NCBI RefSeq assembly: GCF_001043055.1
Contig: NZ_JYLF01000001.1
Coordinates: 124,001 to 188,000 of the forward strand
Direction of reading: 5' to 3'
DNA length: 64,000 nt
DNA from: Pseudomonas weihenstephanensis
Lineage (GTDB): Bacteria; Pseudomonadota; Gammaproteobacteria; Pseudomonadales; Pseudomonadaceae
Under the pieces are notes generated by a model, which had not been told where the DNA came from, searched no databases, and saw only the letters and a list, made by a program, of their open reading frames with translations. Each line of letters starts with the position of its first letter. Position 1 is the stretch's first letter. The translations under genes and the position numbers were made by a program. Below are positions 1-8,064 of this stretch, one piece after another.

Positions 1-1682
1 CCGTGCAGTATTTCTGGCCCAACAACCCCTGGTGGGCCAACGCCGCCACCCCATTTTTGATTGGCAGCGCCGCCTTCTTCGGCTGCCAGTTCGCCCGCAC
101 CTTTCTGCACACCGCCACCCACAGCCGCTGGCTCGACCGGGCGCTGATGGTGTTGATGGCGGTCGGTGTGCTGGTGATGGTGCTGGCGCTGACCACCAGT
201 TACGCGACGTCGCTGCGTTTGGCCACGGGGCTGGCGCTGGCGTTTATCTTTACCATTTTCATTGCCGGCATCGTGGCCTGGTGCCGTGGCCTGCGGGTGG
301 CGCGTTATTTTGTCATCGCCTGGACCGCCTTTTTGCTCGGCGGGCTGGTTAACACACTGATGGTGCTGGGCTATTTGCCGAATGTATTCCTGACCATGTA
401 CGCCAGCCAGATTGGTTCGGCCATTGAGGTGGGGCTGCTGTCGCTGGCGCTGGCGGACCGGATCAACGCCATGCGCGATCTGCAAGCCAGGACGCTGCAA
501 GAGTCCGGGCAAAAACTGGCGGCAATGAACCAGCAACTGGCCCGCACCAACCAGCTCAAAGATGAGTTTCTGGCCACGGTGACCCATGAGTTGCGCACGC
601 CCATGAACGGGGTGATTGGCTCGCTGGAGTTGATCAAGACCCTGGACATGACGCCTGAACTTGAGCAGTACACCCACACCGGCGAGGGGTCTGCCAAAGC
701 CATGATGGGCATGGTCAATGGCATCCTGACCCTGACCGAGCTGCAGGCCGGGCGCCTAGAGGCCCGTGCCCGGCCTTTCAGTCTCAACGAGATGATGCAC
801 GGTTTGCGCGAGCAATTTGGACCAAGAGCTGAAAGCCAGCGCCTGGCGTTCTCGTATGAAGTGGCGCGTGGCTTGCCGGATCAATGGATCGGGGATGCCG
901 AGAAAATTCGCCAGTGCCTGGAATGTTTGCTGGATAACGCCATTAAGTTCACCCGCGAAGGGGGGGTGATTCTGCGCGTCACCGGCAAAACGGCCAGCCC
1001 CGGCCGTTGGACGTTGGCGTTCAATGTGATCGACAGCGGCATTGGCTTTGTTCATCAGGAAGATGCCGAGTTGTATCAGCACTTCTTTCAGGTGGATGGC
1101 TCCATGACCCGTGAATATGGCGGCTTGGGCATCGGGCTGTCGATTTGCCGACGTCTGGTTGAACTGCTCGGCGGGCGCCTGACTCATCATTCGCAGCCGG
1201 GGCAGGGGTCACAGTTTCAGCTCACCCTTGAACTGGAATCGCCCCCTGAGTCGGCGATGGTCCCACAGCCTGTGGTGCGAACGCCTGAGCAATGCGTCGT
1301 TTTGTTGGTGGAAGACAACAACGCCAACTCGCCGTTACTGCGGGGTATGTTGCTCAAATTGGGCTATCGCGTGTTGAGTGCCGAAAGTGGTCAGGTGGCC
1401 ATTGAAACGCTACGTCGCGAGCGCGTGGATGCCGTGTTGTTGGCGTGCCCGTTCAGCCATGTGTCGGGCGACTCAATGGGCAGTCAATTGCTGACGTTGG
1501 CGGCGTGTGCACGGTTGCCTGTGGTGGCGTTGTTCGAGTCAGAACCTGCGGCCAGCACCGCGCGTTCTCAGGTCGACGCAATTACCGACTGCCTGATCAA
1601 ACCGCTGCGTTTTGAAGACCTGCAACAGGTCCTGGCGCAACGCTTGTTGCGTGACGGTGAGGGCATAAGCGTCGAGCTTTAG
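1..1682 (+). CDS. Hybrid sensor histidine kinase with degenerate receiver (5' partial)
   Basis: The gene enters the window already open, so its N-terminus lies upstream. The visible part starts with several hydrophobic helices (visible residues about 15-150) of the 7TMR-DISM type. A short coiled linker follows, then a HisKA dimerisation domain with the phospho-accepting His in VTHELRTPMNG (visible residue 195), and an HATPase domain (about 285-410) with N-box DNAIKF and G-boxes DSGIGF and GGLGIGLS. The last 120 residues are a receiver domain (acidic pair in VEDNN, conserved Lys in IKP). At the usual phospho-acceptor site it reads LLACPF instead of the LMDCQMP type, so the Asp is Ala (visible residue 481). 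It should be an inner-membrane kinase that cannot phosphorylate its own receiver. The signal is unknown. It is followed after 75 bp by an acyl-CoA dehydrogenase gene with its own ribosome site. Confidence 0.88.
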   Translation, partial: VQYFWPNNPWWANAATPFLIGSAAFFGCQFARTFLHTATHSRWLDRALMVLMAVGVLVMVLALTTSYATSLRLATGLALAFIFTIFIAGIVAWCRGLRVARYFVIAWTAFLLGGLVNTLMVLGYLPNVFLTMYASQIGSAIEVGLLSLALADRINAMRDLQARTLQESGQKLAAMNQQLARTNQLKDEFLATVTHELRTPMNGVIGSLELIKTLDMTPELEQYTHTGEGSAKAMMGMVNGILTLTELQAGRLEARARPFSLNEMMHGLREQFGPRAESQRLAFSYEVARGLPDQWIGDAEKIRQCLECLLDNAIKFTREGGVILRVTGKTASPGRWTLAFNVIDSGIGFVHQEDAELYQHFFQVDGSMTREYGGLGIGLSICRRLVELLGGRLTHHSQPGQGSQFQLTLELESPPESAMVPQPVVRTPEQCVVLLVEDNNANSPLLRGMLLKLGYRVLSAESGQVAIETLRRERVDAVLLACPFSHVSGDSMGSQLLTLAACARLPVVALFESEPAASTARSQVDAITDCLIKPLRFEDLQQVLAQRLLRDGEGISVEL

Positions 1683-1757
1683 GCGGTTATGCCACTTGTG
1701 AAGACCGCGATGCGTGCTTCACTGGCTTCATTGGCATGACCCACAGGAGCCCGCGCA

Positions 1758-3407
1758 ATGAACCTGCATCAATACGCCGAAACCCACGCTGTGACCAATC
1801 AGCCGCCCTCACTGGACGGCGTTAACCTGTACCGCATCGACCTGCCCTTGCAGCAGTGGGGGCAGCGTTTTGGCGCGGGGTGGGCACAATCTCGGATTGA
1901 TGCGTATGGCGCGCTGGCCGGTGGCCCGTTGATGGCGGCGGGCTTTTTGGCCAATGAAAACAAACCGGTATTCGTCAGCCACGACCGCTTTGGTCATCGG
2001 ATTGATCAGGTCGACTTTCACCCTGCCTACCATGAGCTGATGCGCACCGCGATTGAACACGGCCTGCCGTCTTTACCCTGGACCCATCCGCAACCCGGCG
2101 CCCACGTGGCTCGCGCCTCAATGACCTACTTGCACACCCAGGCAGAAGCGGGGAGTGGCTGCCCCCTGACCATGACGTTTGCCAGTGTGCCGGCGCTGCG
2201 TGTGCAGCCTGACGTTGCACAGGTCTGGCTGCCCAAGGTGCTCGCCACCGTGTACGACCCGCGTAATGTCGACATCAGTCAAAAGGGCGGTGTGACGCTG
2301 GGCATGGCCATGACCGAAAAGCAGGGCGGCACCGACGTGCGGGCCAATACCACGCGGGCTTACCCGGTCGGCGCACCGGGGCCGGGGCAGGCCTATGAAC
2401 TGCTGGGCCATAAATGGTTTTGCTCGGCCCCCATGTGCGACGGCTTTCTGACCCTGGCCCAGACCGACAAGGGGCTGAGTTGCTTTTTGCTGCCGCGCCA
2501 CCGTCCGGATGGCAGTCGTAATGAGTTCTATATCCAGCGGCTGAAAAACAAACTGGGCAACAGCTCCAATGCCTCCAGCGAAGTGGAATTTCGAGGGGCG
2601 CTGGCCTGGATGCTGGGTGAAGAAGGACGCGGGGTGCCGACGATTATTGAAATGGTCGCCATGACGCGTTTTGACTGCATGGTGGGGTCTAGCGCGTTGA
2701 TGCGTCAGGCGCTGACCCAAGCCACTCATCATTGCGCTCACCGTTTGGTCGGTGGCAGGGTGCTGGCCGAGCAACCGTTGATGCAAAACGTGCTCGCGGA
2801 TCTGGCGCTTGAAAGCGAAGCCGCGCTGGCCTTGAGTTTGCGCATGGGACAAGCGCTGGACCACCTGGACGATCCGCAGCAGGCCAAGTTCTCGCGACTG
2901 GTAACCGCCGTGGGCAAATACTGGATCTGCAAACGGGCGCCCGCGATGATCAATGAAGCGGCCGAGTGCATGGGCGGCGCAGGGTATGTCGAAGACAGTA
3001 TTTTGCCGCGCCTGTACCGCGAAGCGCCGGTCAACTCTACTTGGGAAGGCTCGGGCAACGTGCAATGCCTTGATGTGCTGCGAGCACTGTCCAAAGAGCC
3101 GGGCGTGCTGGAGGCGTTGTTTATCGAGCTGGGTGACGGGCATGGCCATACAGGCTTGGCTCAGCACATTGCACAGCTTAAAACGGCGTTTAAAGACACC
3201 GACGACATTCAGTACCGCGCCCGGCAACTGAGCGAAGACATCGCCCTTGGTCTACAGGCCAAACTGTTGCTGGAGGCAGGAAACAGCGACGTGAGCGACG
3301 CCTTTATTGCCAGCCGCTTACAAGGCAGTGGTCGGGTGTACGGCACGTTGCCACGCGGTCTGAACGTGGCCGCCCTCGTCGCGCGCTCAACCCCGCCAGC
3401 GACCTGA
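1758..3407 (+). CDS. aidB: AidB-like acyl-CoA dehydrogenase family protein
   Basis: A 549-residue protein, the length of AidB (about 540) and longer than ordinary acyl-CoA dehydrogenases (about 380). The acyl-CoA dehydrogenase middle domain is seen in AMTEKQGGTDVR (about residues 188-199) and the C-terminal helical domain in INEAAECMGGAGYVEDS and STWEGSGNVQCLDVLRAL, a signature close to AidB and isovaleryl-CoA dehydrogenase. AidB of E. coli is an FAD flavoprotein of the adaptive response to DNA alkylation that binds DNA; its enzymatic substrate is uncertain. Here no ada or alkB gene is adjacent, so regulation by Ada is not shown. The start ATG follows an AGGAG-type site (acaggagcccgcgcaatg). 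It could also be a metabolic acyl-CoA dehydrogenase. Confidence 0.85.
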   Translation: MNLHQYAETHAVTNQPPSLDGVNLYRIDLPLQQWGQRFGAGWAQSRIDAYGALAGGPLMAAGFLANENKPVFVSHDRFGHRIDQVDFHPAYHELMRTAIEHGLPSLPWTHPQPGAHVARASMTYLHTQAEAGSGCPLTMTFASVPALRVQPDVAQVWLPKVLATVYDPRNVDISQKGGVTLGMAMTEKQGGTDVRANTTRAYPVGAPGPGQAYELLGHKWFCSAPMCDGFLTLAQTDKGLSCFLLPRHRPDGSRNEFYIQRLKNKLGNSSNASSEVEFRGALAWMLGEEGRGVPTIIEMVAMTRFDCMVGSSALMRQALTQATHHCAHRLVGGRVLAEQPLMQNVLADLALESEAALALSLRMGQALDHLDDPQQAKFSRLVTAVGKYWICKRAPAMINEAAECMGGAGYVEDSILPRLYREAPVNSTWEGSGNVQCLDVLRALSKEPGVLEALFIELGDGHGHTGLAQHIAQLKTAFKDTDDIQYRARQLSEDIALGLQAKLLLEAGNSDVSDAFIASRLQGSGRVYGTLPRGLNVAALVARSTPPAT

Positions 3408-3557
3408 GTCAGTGGCAGGTTTGACGGCCGCTACGTGCCCTGGCGCAGCCTCGCGTGACGCCTCATCCGCCAGGGCAATGACGGGATTGGCTAGTGCCTT
3501 TGGCCAACGATACAGGCAAGATAAGCGCCTGCCCGTTCAGAAGAGAGGATGCTCATC

Positions 3558-5021
3558 GTGACCGAAGCTTTCATTGTCGTTTCAACCGCTGAAGAGGCCG
3601 TTGATCGCCTCGCCGCCCTGCACGAACGCGCAACCACGGCCTTGAGCCAGGCCCTCAAACGTTACCTCAAAGACCGCATCGAACCTTCGGCAGAGGAGCG
3701 TGCGCTGTTTCGCTACCCAGAGCTGCGCTTGACCAACACCATTGATGGTGAAATTCCGACCCTGACCCGCGCCTACGCCAAGGTTCAATTGCCCGGCACC
3801 TACAGCGTGACCGTGACCCATCCTGCGGCGTTTCGTAACTACCTGCTGGAGCAGTTGGTGCCGCTGATGCGTGACTTCACCGTTGAAGTCGAAGTGGGTC
3901 TCAGCCAGCAGAATATTCCTTACCCGTACGTGGTTGAGCAGGGCGACGAACTTGCTGGCTCCGGCGTGACGGCGGCGGCGCTGGCGCGGGTGTTCCCCAG
4001 CACCGACCTGTCGGCGGCCTCCGACGGTATTGCCGACGGCCTCTACGACTGGGCCAACACCGACCCGCTGCCGCTGGCACTGTTTGACGCCGCGCGCGTG
4101 GACTTCTCACTGCGTCGTCTGGTGCATTACACCGGTAGCGACTGGCGTCATGTGCAACCGTGGATTCTGCTGACCAACTATCACCGGTATGTTGACCAGT
4201 TCATCCTCCACGGCCTGGAACAACTGCGTGATAACCCGCGTTTTATACGCATGGTGCTGCCCGGCAATGTGCTGATCGAAAAGAGTATGGACTACGGTGA
4301 AGCGCAGGCGATTGCGGCGGGCGTGGTGTGGCACCGCTATCAAATGCCCGCGTACCACTTGCAGGCTAACGATGGCCACGGCGTGACCTTGGTGAACATT
4401 GGCGTCGGTCCCTCCAATGCCAAAAACATCACCGACCACCTGGCGGTGCTGCGTCCGCACTGCTGGTTGATGATTGGTCACTGTGGCGGCCTGCGGCAGT
4501 CGCAAACCATTGGCGACTACGTATTGGCCCACGCCTATATGCGCCGTGACGGAATACTCGACCGGGTTGTACCCCCCAACATTCCGATCCCGGCCCTGGC
4601 CGAGGTGCAGCTGGCGCTTCAGGAAGCGGCAGCGCAAGTCACCGGTGAGCGTGGTGAGGAGCTGAAAAAACGCCTGCGCACCGGCACCGTCCTGACGTAT
4701 GACGATCGCAACTGGGAATTGCGCTGGGCACAGGAGCGCCCGCTGATCAACCTGTCGCGCGCCGTGGCCGTGGACATGGAAAGCGGCACCATCGCCGCGC
4801 AGGGTTATCGCTTGCGGGTGCCGTACGGCACGTTGCTGTGTGTGTCTGATAAACCCCTGCACAGCGAAATCAAACTGCCAGGCTCGGCTAACGCGTTTTA
4901 TGAGCGCGCGGTGAGTCAGCATTTGAAAATCGGTATCGCGGCCGTGGACTTGATGCGCAGCCAGCTCAACTCATTGCACTCGCGCAAACTGCGCAGCTTT
5001 GACGAACCGCCATTCCGTTGA
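3558..5021 (+). CDS. amn: AMP nucleosidase
   Basis: Cytosolic enzyme that hydrolyses AMP to adenine and ribose 5-phosphate. The product is 487 residues from GTG at 3558; E. coli Amn has 484. The N-terminal regulatory domain covers about residues 1-170. The C-terminal domain has the nucleoside phosphorylase fold, with MIGHCGGLR (phosphate/ribose-site region) and VAVDMESGTIAAQGYRLRVPYGTLLCVSDKP near the end. I prefer the GTG start because the AGAGAGG ribosome site abuts an upstream in-frame ATG at 3549 with no spacing, whereas it lies about 9 bases before the GTG. The gene stands alone between aidB and rluE. Confidence 0.95.
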   Translation: MTEAFIVVSTAEEAVDRLAALHERATTALSQALKRYLKDRIEPSAEERALFRYPELRLTNTIDGEIPTLTRAYAKVQLPGTYSVTVTHPAAFRNYLLEQLVPLMRDFTVEVEVGLSQQNIPYPYVVEQGDELAGSGVTAAALARVFPSTDLSAASDGIADGLYDWANTDPLPLALFDAARVDFSLRRLVHYTGSDWRHVQPWILLTNYHRYVDQFILHGLEQLRDNPRFIRMVLPGNVLIEKSMDYGEAQAIAAGVVWHRYQMPAYHLQANDGHGVTLVNIGVGPSNAKNITDHLAVLRPHCWLMIGHCGGLRQSQTIGDYVLAHAYMRRDGILDRVVPPNIPIPALAEVQLALQEAAAQVTGERGEELKKRLRTGTVLTYDDRNWELRWAQERPLINLSRAVAVDMESGTIAAQGYRLRVPYGTLLCVSDKPLHSEIKLPGSANAFYERAVSQHLKIGIAAVDLMRSQLNSLHSRKLRSFDEPPFR

Positions 5022-5121
5022 TGGGACGTGGCATTTAGCGATCAGGCAGTAGGGGCGCTTGCACTTAAATGGCAACAGCCCCTAGCATTGCCGCCCTTGA
5101 TCGCTAGATGTCCGGTTTGCC

Positions 5122-5763
5122 ATGTCCCGTCCTGTTCGTCCCGCCCCACGCCGTCCGGCGTCCAACCCCACCTCCACTCAAGCGGCCAGTCGGCGCGTGG
5201 CCAAAGCCCCACCGGCAGAGCCAAAGCTGTATCTGTTCAATAAACCGTTTGATGTGCTGACCCAGTTCAGCGATGAAGGCGGGCGGGCGACGCTCAAGGA
5301 CTTCATTCCGATTCCTGGTATTTACCCGGCCGGGCGCTTGGATCGCGACAGTGAAGGGTTGTTGCTATTGACCAACGATGGCCAGTTGCAGGCGCGAATT
5401 GCAGACCCCAAGCACAAGTTGCCCAAAACTTATTGGGTGCAAGTGGAAGGTGAGCCGACTGAGGCGCAATTGCAGCAATTGCGCGAGGGCGTGGAACTCA
5501 ACGATGGCAAGACCCTGCCGGCCGAGGCGCGCGCCCTTGACGAGCCGCATTTGTGGCCGCGTACCCCGCCGGTGCGTTTTCGCAAAAGCATACCCACGGC
5601 CTGGCTGGAACTGGTGATTCGCGAAGGGCGAAACCGTCAGGTCAGACGCATGACCGCTGCCGTGGGGTTGCCGACCTTGCGTCTGGTGCGAGTACGCATC
5701 GGTGACTGGAGCATTGAAGGGCTGGAACAGGGGCACTACAGGGAAGTGCCGGCGCGGTTATAG
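5122..5763 (+). CDS. rluE: 23S rRNA pseudouridine(2457) synthase, RluE family
   Basis: RsuA/RluE-type pseudouridine synthase of 213 residues. The catalytic Asp lies in [17 protein letters not shown] (about residues 73-89). Further family motifs are KTYWVQVEG and [29 protein letters not shown] near the C-terminus. It lacks an N-terminal S4 domain and instead has a Pro/Arg/Ala-rich basic leader of about 35 residues, as in RluE, which modifies U2457 of 23S rRNA. Its stop overlaps the end of the convergent DUF2788 gene by 6 bp. Confidence 0.92.
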   Translation: MSRPVRPAPRRPASNPTSTQAASRRVAKAPPAEPKLYLFNKPFDVLTQFSDEGGRATLKDFIPIPGIYPAGRLDRDSEGLLLLTNDGQLQARIADPKHKLPKTYWVQVEGEPTEAQLQQLREGVELNDGKTLPAEARALDEPHLWPRTPPVRFRKSIPTAWLELVIREGRNRQVRRMTAAVGLPTLRLVRVRIGDWSIEGLEQGHYREVPARL

Positions 5764-5967
5764 CGCGCCCGACTCGATCAGGCCGATGACCACGCTTTTG
5801 ATAATGAAAGCGGCCACGCCCAGGCCCAGCACAAAAAACAGAATGAACGAGCCGAAACGTCCGGCCTTGGACTTCTTCGCCAGATCCCAGACGATAAAAG
5901 CCATGAAAATGATCAGGATGCTGACCAGGATCGTCATCATCCACTCTTCAAGTAAGGCAGGATCCAT
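5758..5967 (-). CDS. DUF2788 small inner-membrane protein
   Basis: A 69-residue protein starting [16 protein letters not shown] with two predicted transmembrane helices (about residues 10-28 and 40-62) separated by a short Lys/Arg-rich loop [10 protein letters not shown]. The pattern fits the DUF2788 family common in Pseudomonas; function is unknown. I place the start at 5967 because GGAG stands about 7 bases before that ATG, while the longer open frame has no good ribosome site. It overlaps the 3' end of rluE tail to tail. Confidence 0.8.
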   Translation of the reverse strand: MDPALLEEWMMTILVSILIIFMAFIVWDLAKKSKAGRFGSFILFFVLGLGVAAFIIKSVVIGLIESGAL

Positions 5968-6139
5968 CGGTGTTCTCCAGCGTGATCGGGGATTAAAAAT
6001 CGGGGGAGTATACGCCAGAGCGTGCGCGTGGTTGTTGATCTGGGTGATGTACACCCACAGCGTACTCATGGCCGAAGACAGCGAAGGGTTGCACCGCAAC
6101 CCGTTTTCTTGAGTTCACCACAGCCCCTTCGCAGCCTGC

Positions 6140-6619
6140 TTATGTCCGCAGATGAGTCAGCGGCAACTCAGTGCTGTTGAGCACCTGATTAAGCACGAAG
6201 CTGGAACGCACGCTGGTCACCCCGTCAATACGGGTCAAATGGCCCAATAACAATTGTTGATAGTGGTCCATGTCCGGCACCACTACTTTCAATTGGTAAT
6301 CGGCGTCCACCCCCGTCACCAGGCTGCACTCCAGCACTTGCGGCAGGCTGCGAATGGCCGCTTCGAAGTTCTCAAAGCGCTCAGGCGTGTGACGGTCCAT
6401 GCCGATCAATACGTAGGCGGTGAGGGTTAATCCTAGTTTTTTACGGTCCAGCAGTGCCACTTGGCGCGAAATGTAGCCGTCGTCTTCAAGCTGTTTGACG
6501 CGCCTTGAGCAGGGCGAAGGCGACAAGCCAATGCGTTCGGCCAGCTCCTGATTGGAGATGCGTGCATCACGCTGCAATTCCGCCAAAATACTCAAGTCGT
6601 ATCGGTCGAGTTTGCTCAC
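6140..6619 (-). CDS. Lrp/AsnC family transcriptional regulator
   Basis: A 159-residue regulator with an N-terminal winged helix-turn-helix (LDRYDLSILAELQRDARISN, then LAERIGLSPSPCSRRVKQLEDDGYI, residues about 3-50) and a C-terminal RAM/ligand domain (about 70-150). Family members bind amino acids and act as octamers wrapping DNA. No protein gene is divergently paired with it. The upstream region 6640-6710 has repeated ATTGCG/CGCAAT motifs that may be its own operator. The ligand cannot be told from sequence; many Pseudomonas paralogues control catabolism of a single amino acid. Confidence 0.93.
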   Translation of the reverse strand: MSKLDRYDLSILAELQRDARISNQELAERIGLSPSPCSRRVKQLEDDGYISRQVALLDRKKLGLTLTAYVLIGMDRHTPERFENFEAAIRSLPQVLECSLVTGVDADYQLKVVVPDMDHYQQLLLGHLTRIDGVTSVRSSFVLNQVLNSTELPLTHLRT

Positions 6620-6641
6620 GAAGTAACCCTTTGTAATAACT

Positions 6642-6710
6642 ATTGCGTGAAAGTATCCACCTTAAGGCAAAAATTGCGCAAGTACTGTTTTATTGAGCAA
6701 TCTTCGCAAT
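6642..6710. promoter_or_regulatory. Candidate operator of the Lrp/AsnC regulator
   Basis: Directly upstream of the regulator gene the hexamer ATTGCG or its complement recurs: 6642-6647, 6672-6677 (extended to the palindrome TTGCGCAA), an ATTGAGCAAT palindrome at 6692-6701, and CGCAAT at 6705-6710. The spacing falls from 30 to about 15-20 bp in an AT-rich tract. Lrp/AsnC proteins usually autoregulate through such spaced repeats. The assignment is inference. Confidence 0.45.
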
Positions 6711-6743
6711 CGCCTGCCGCACGCAAACGCCTATTCTTACTCC

Positions 6744-6936
6744 CAGAATCACTGCCCGGACATAGAGTCCACTGCGGCCCGCCGAATCAGGCCAGCCGCG
6801 ACCGCCAACCCCACAGGGTTGCCCCGGTCCCCGGGCTACGCACTGTCCAGAAGACGGCGCGAGGTGAGCCAACACCACACGTGTTGAGCCAGGACGAAAA
6901 ATTCTAAGGGCGGCCGACGGGTCGCCCTTTTTTATT
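6744..6936 (+). ncRNA. Candidate small structured RNA ending in an intrinsic terminator
   Basis: The roughly 410 bp between the Lrp-type gene and the DUF6515 gene has no convincing reading frame but looks transcribed. A TATTCT hexamer at 6732-6737 could be a -10 box. The tract then contains hairpins CAACCC-CACA-GGGTTG (about 6807-6823) and CAACAC-CACAC-GTGTTG (about 6869-6885) and a GC-rich fold around CCCGGTCCCCGGG, and it ends in a clean terminator at 6906-6936. I do not recognise it as 6S, tmRNA, SRP RNA, RNase P RNA or an Rsm RNA. It could instead be a long 5' leader, but the terminator argues for a discrete transcript. Confidence 0.4.
6906..6936 (+). terminator. Intrinsic terminator
   Basis: Perfect 7-bp stem AAGGGCG / CGCCCTT with a 10-nt loop, followed by TTTTTATT. 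No coding sequence ends just upstream on the plus strand, so it most likely ends the candidate small RNA. Confidence 0.75.
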
Positions 6937-7032
6937 GGCCGAAAATAAGCACCGTAACTGCTAACCTGCCGCCGAACCGGTTCTCGGATTTCCAGTCTTA
7001 TATGTACGCCCCAACCCGCAGTGAGGAACATC

Positions 7033-8064
7033 ATGAAATCGCGTCTTTGGCGTTTGGCTGCCGTTAGCGTGCTCAGTGTCAGTATCAGCGGTCAGTTATT
7101 GGCCGATGAACGAGGTGATGGTAACCCTCAGCAAGGTCGCCCCAACGGTGGTGAACATCGGCCGCAAGGGCAGGGCGCGAATAATCAACCGCGCCCGGAC
7201 AATCAGGGTCATCAAGCCCGGCCTCCGTCATTTGAGGGCCAGGGTCGGCCGCAAGGCGGGCAATGGCAAGCCCGCCCCCAGGGCGAGGGCAACCCTCAAA
7301 ATCGTCCGGCGCAACCGGCTAATCACCTGAGCATCCAGCCACGTCCCGATTCGGTGCAGCAAACTCAGCCGCCACGCCGTGGTTACTATCAGGATATTCC
7401 CCGACGTCCCGGCGACTATTCGCACAGGCAAGGCAATTCCAGGCCCGATTATGGCCGCAATCCCGGTTTTAATAATGGCCGCCCCTATGAAAATCGCTGG
7501 CAAGGTCGCCCGAGCGGGCAGGGCAATGGCTGGGGGCCGGGTCCACAATACCGGCCCGGTTATGTGGTCGACCGGTTTCCCGGTCAGCATTGGCAAGTGC
7601 CCTATCGCGGGCAGAACTACTTCTTTTCCGGTGGTTATTGGTATCGCCCGCAAGGTCCGCGTTACGTCGTGGTGCAGCCACCCTACGGGATTCGCGTAGG
7701 TTACTTGCCCGATTACGCGCGGGAAGTGTGGATCGGCAGTTCGTTGATGTTCCTGGCAGCGGGTGCGTACTACGCCTATCAGCCCGCTACGCAGGACTAC
7801 ATCGTGGTCCAGCCACCGGCGCCTGTTCCCGTGGCTGCGCCGCAACCGGTGAGCAACGGCTATGACGTCGTGGCCTACCCGGCGAATGGTCAGACGCCTG
7901 CGCAGATTAATCAGGACCGCTACGATTGCTATCGCTGGGCCATCGAGCAAAGCGGTTTTGACCCGGCTAAAGCCACCTACGCGCCTTCGCCTGCCGTGGT
8001 GCAAACCTACCGGCAAGCGCAGGGCAACTGCCTCAGCAGCCGGGGTTATCAGGTCACCTATTAA
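7033..8064 (+). CDS. Secreted DUF6515-type protein with low-complexity linker
   Basis: A 343-residue protein with a signal peptide (MKSRLWRLAAVSVLSVSISG, cleavage near LLA-D). About 130 residues of Gln/Arg/Pro/Gly-rich low-complexity sequence follow (QGRPQGGQWQARPQG type). Next comes a conserved Tyr/Pro-rich region with WYRPQGPRYVVVQPPYGIRV (about 207-226) and a hydrophobic segment LMFLAAGAYYAYQPA. The C-terminal part has two Cys (YDCYRWAIEQSGFDP, GNCLSSRGY) that may form a disulfide. I read it as DUF6515. The first part resembles RcnB-like periplasmic proteins, but the RcnB domain itself is not evident. ATG 7033 is chosen because GAGG lies 7 bases upstream. Function unknown; the neighbouring convergent gene encodes a cation exporter. 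Confidence 0.75.
   Translation: MKSRLWRLAAVSVLSVSISGQLLADERGDGNPQQGRPNGGEHRPQGQGANNQPRPDNQGHQARPPSFEGQGRPQGGQWQARPQGEGNPQNRPAQPANHLSIQPRPDSVQQTQPPRRGYYQDIPRRPGDYSHRQGNSRPDYGRNPGFNNGRPYENRWQGRPSGQGNGWGPGPQYRPGYVVDRFPGQHWQVPYRGQNYFFSGGYWYRPQGPRYVVVQPPYGIRVGYLPDYAREVWIGSSLMFLAAGAYYAYQPATQDYIVVQPPAPVPVAAPQPVSNGYDVVAYPANGQTPAQINQDRYDCYRWAIEQSGFDPAKATYAPSPAVVQTYRQAQGNCLSSRGYQVTY

Noticed and set aside
2118..3227. 369-codon minus-strand open frame
   Set aside because: Antisense to the AidB-like gene, which has clear family motifs. The composition is that of a shadow frame.
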